Source: Jiangella alba
GTDB taxonomy: Bacteria > Actinomycetota > Actinomycetes > Jiangellales > Jiangellaceae
NCBI RefSeq assembly: GCF_900106035.1
Contig: NZ_FNUC01000004.1
Location: 2,046,001-2,110,000, forward strand
DNA length: 64,000 nt
Direction: 5' to 3'
Shown: piece by piece, positions 63,110 through 64,000 of the stretch
Position numbering within the stretch: the first letter of the stretch is position 1
Layout of the letters: every line of letters begins with the position of its first letter
Notes under the pieces: model-generated
What the model saw: only the letters and a program-made list of their open reading frames with translations
What the model was told of the DNA's origin: nothing
Databases searched by the model: none
Program-made: the position numbers and the translations under genes

Positions 63110-64000
63110 ATGCCCAAGGCGTTCTACGTCACCACGCCGATCTACTACGTCAACGACGCACCGCACATCGGCCACGCTTACACCACCGTCGCCACCGACT
63201 TCATCGCCCGCTGGCACCGTCAGCGCCAGGAGGACGTCTGGTTCCTCACCGGCACCGACGAGCACGGCGAGAAGGTGATGCGGACGGCCGAGGCCAACGG
63301 CACCGACCCGCAGACGTGGGCCGACCGGCTGGTCGAGGAGGCCTGGAAACCGGTCCTGAAGACCATCGACGCGTCGAACGACGACTTCATCCGCACCACC
63401 GAGCCGCGGCACGTGGCCCGCGTGCAGGAGTTCATCCAGAAGCTGCACGACAACGGCGAGATCTTCGAGGGCACCTACGAGGGCTACTACTGCGTCGCCT
63501 GCGAGGAGTACAAGCAGCCCGGCGACCTCGTCGAGGGCACCGGCGAGTACGCCGGGCAGCTGGTCTGCTCGATCCACGGCCGCCCGGTCGAGAAGCTGTC
63601 CGAGACGAACTACTTCTTCCGCATGTCCGCCTACACCGAGCGGCTGCTGGAGTTCTACGAGCAGAACCCCGGTTTCGTGCAGCCCGAGAGCGCCCGCAAC
63701 GAGGTGCTCGGCTTCGTCCGGCAGGGCCTGCAGGACCTCTCCATCTCGCGGTCGACGTTCGACTGGGGCGTCACGGTGCCGTGGGACCCGGAGCACGTCA
63801 TCTACGTGTGGTTCGACGCGCTGCTCAACTACGCCACGGCCGTGGGCTACGGCGCCGACCCGGAGAAGTACGAGCGCACCTGGCCGGCCGACATCCACTT
63901 CGTCGGCAAGGACATCCTGCGCTTCCACGCCGTCATCTGGCCGGCCATGCTGATGGCGGCCGGCGAGCCGCTGCCGAAGAAGGTGTTCGCGCACGGCTGG
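63110..64000 (+). CDS. metG: Methionyl-tRNA synthetase, N-terminal part
   Basis: The first 297 codons of methionyl-tRNA synthetase; the gene runs off the right edge. It charges tRNA-Met. FYVTTPIYYVNDAPHIGHAY contains the HIGH motif (19-22), FLTGTDEHGEK is the class I Met-binding block, and EGYYCVACEEY with a later CSIHGRPVE is the zinc-binding insert. YVWFDALLNYATAV and DIHFVGKDILRFHAV are further MetRS blocks; KMSKS would lie beyond the window. The ATG is 7 nt after TACCAT. A rsmI-metG neighbourhood is common; here about 14 kb separates the two. Confidence 0.97.
   Translation, partial: MPKAFYVTTPIYYVNDAPHIGHAYTTVATDFIARWHRQRQEDVWFLTGTDEHGEKVMRTAEANGTDPQTWADRLVEEAWKPVLKTIDASNDDFIRTTEPRHVARVQEFIQKLHDNGEIFEGTYEGYYCVACEEYKQPGDLVEGTGEYAGQLVCSIHGRPVEKLSETNYFFRMSAYTERLLEFYEQNPGFVQPESARNEVLGFVRQGLQDLSISRSTFDWGVTVPWDPEHVIYVWFDALLNYATAVGYGADPEKYERTWPADIHFVGKDILRFHAVIWPAMLMAAGEPLPKKVFAHGW

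Overview
The window is very GC-rich and carries actinobacterial marker genes: a SepX-like divisome protein, a galU-glp-moaC-mogA-rimJ cluster, Pmt mannosyltransferase, several ECF sigma factors with SnoaL-like tails, F420-type LLM oxidoreductases, and many promoters of the form TANNNT followed by 6-8 nt and then the start codon, which is the layout of leaderless genes. It looks like a filamentous actinomycete chromosome (Jiangella or a relative is my guess, not shown by the sequence). Both ends cut genes: trpS on the left (minus strand) and metG on the right (plus strand).

Layout. 1-18.97 kb is mainly housekeeping: trpS with a trp attenuator, a giant DUF4011-type helicase/nuclease with altered motifs, a CBS protein, mscL, a SAF/CpaB-like protein, an FmdB-type zinc ribbon, a penicillin-acylase-family enzyme, 5-FTHF cyclo-ligase, then an operon with 4-nt stop/start overlaps (galU, glp/moeA, moaC, mogA, rimJ), YceI and a SepX-like gene. 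tRNA-Ala(CGC) lies at 19021-19096. Directly after it, 19.1-27.6 kb looks like an accessory island: a translationally coupled pair (coiled-coil protein plus DUF4041/GIY-YIG protein), a SWIM-SNF2 helicase, and a candidate RNase A-like toxin with its immunity gene. No integrase was found.

27.6-45.3 kb is a mixed metabolic and stress region: a quinone oxidoreductase with a degenerate rifamycin-associated element (RAE), an LLM oxidoreductase, three ECF sigma genes, an unknown gene under a LexA/SOS-like box, a rifampicin monooxygenase (Rox-like) under an exact RAE, a hemerythrin, an NAD(P)-binding protein, GDPD, an ArsR-SRPBCC pair and two MFS exporters. 45.3-57.7 kb holds a yybP-ykoY (manganese) riboswitch before a TMEM165/Gdt1 transporter, Pmt, rsmI, a BlaI/BlaR-like pair divergent from cydAB with shared BlaI-like operators, a Na+/H+ antiporter, a PRC-barrel protein, a group 2 sigma factor and a stand-alone LigD-type polymerase. 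57.7-64 kb has a TioE-like double-MerR regulator divergent from a UvrA-like (TioU/DrrC-type) ATPase, an LLM enzyme, an AbiEi/DUF559-like gene flanked by two copies of a long palindrome, and metG.

Repeats: a dispersed GC-rich element with a GTCGGTGCCC start occurs four times, three of them in convergent intergenic gaps; a near-perfect 37-39 bp palindrome occurs twice (6.6 and 49.1 kb); a third palindrome family flanks the gene at 62.1-63.1 kb; a 47-bp tandem repeat lies near 30.1 kb. No CRISPR array, rRNA gene or intact insertion sequence was seen. The best candidates for something undescribed are the coupled pair at 19.6-22.3 kb, the toxin/immunity pair at 25.9-27.6 kb, the second RAE-like site, the SOS-boxed unknown gene and the BlaI-cydAB arrangement.
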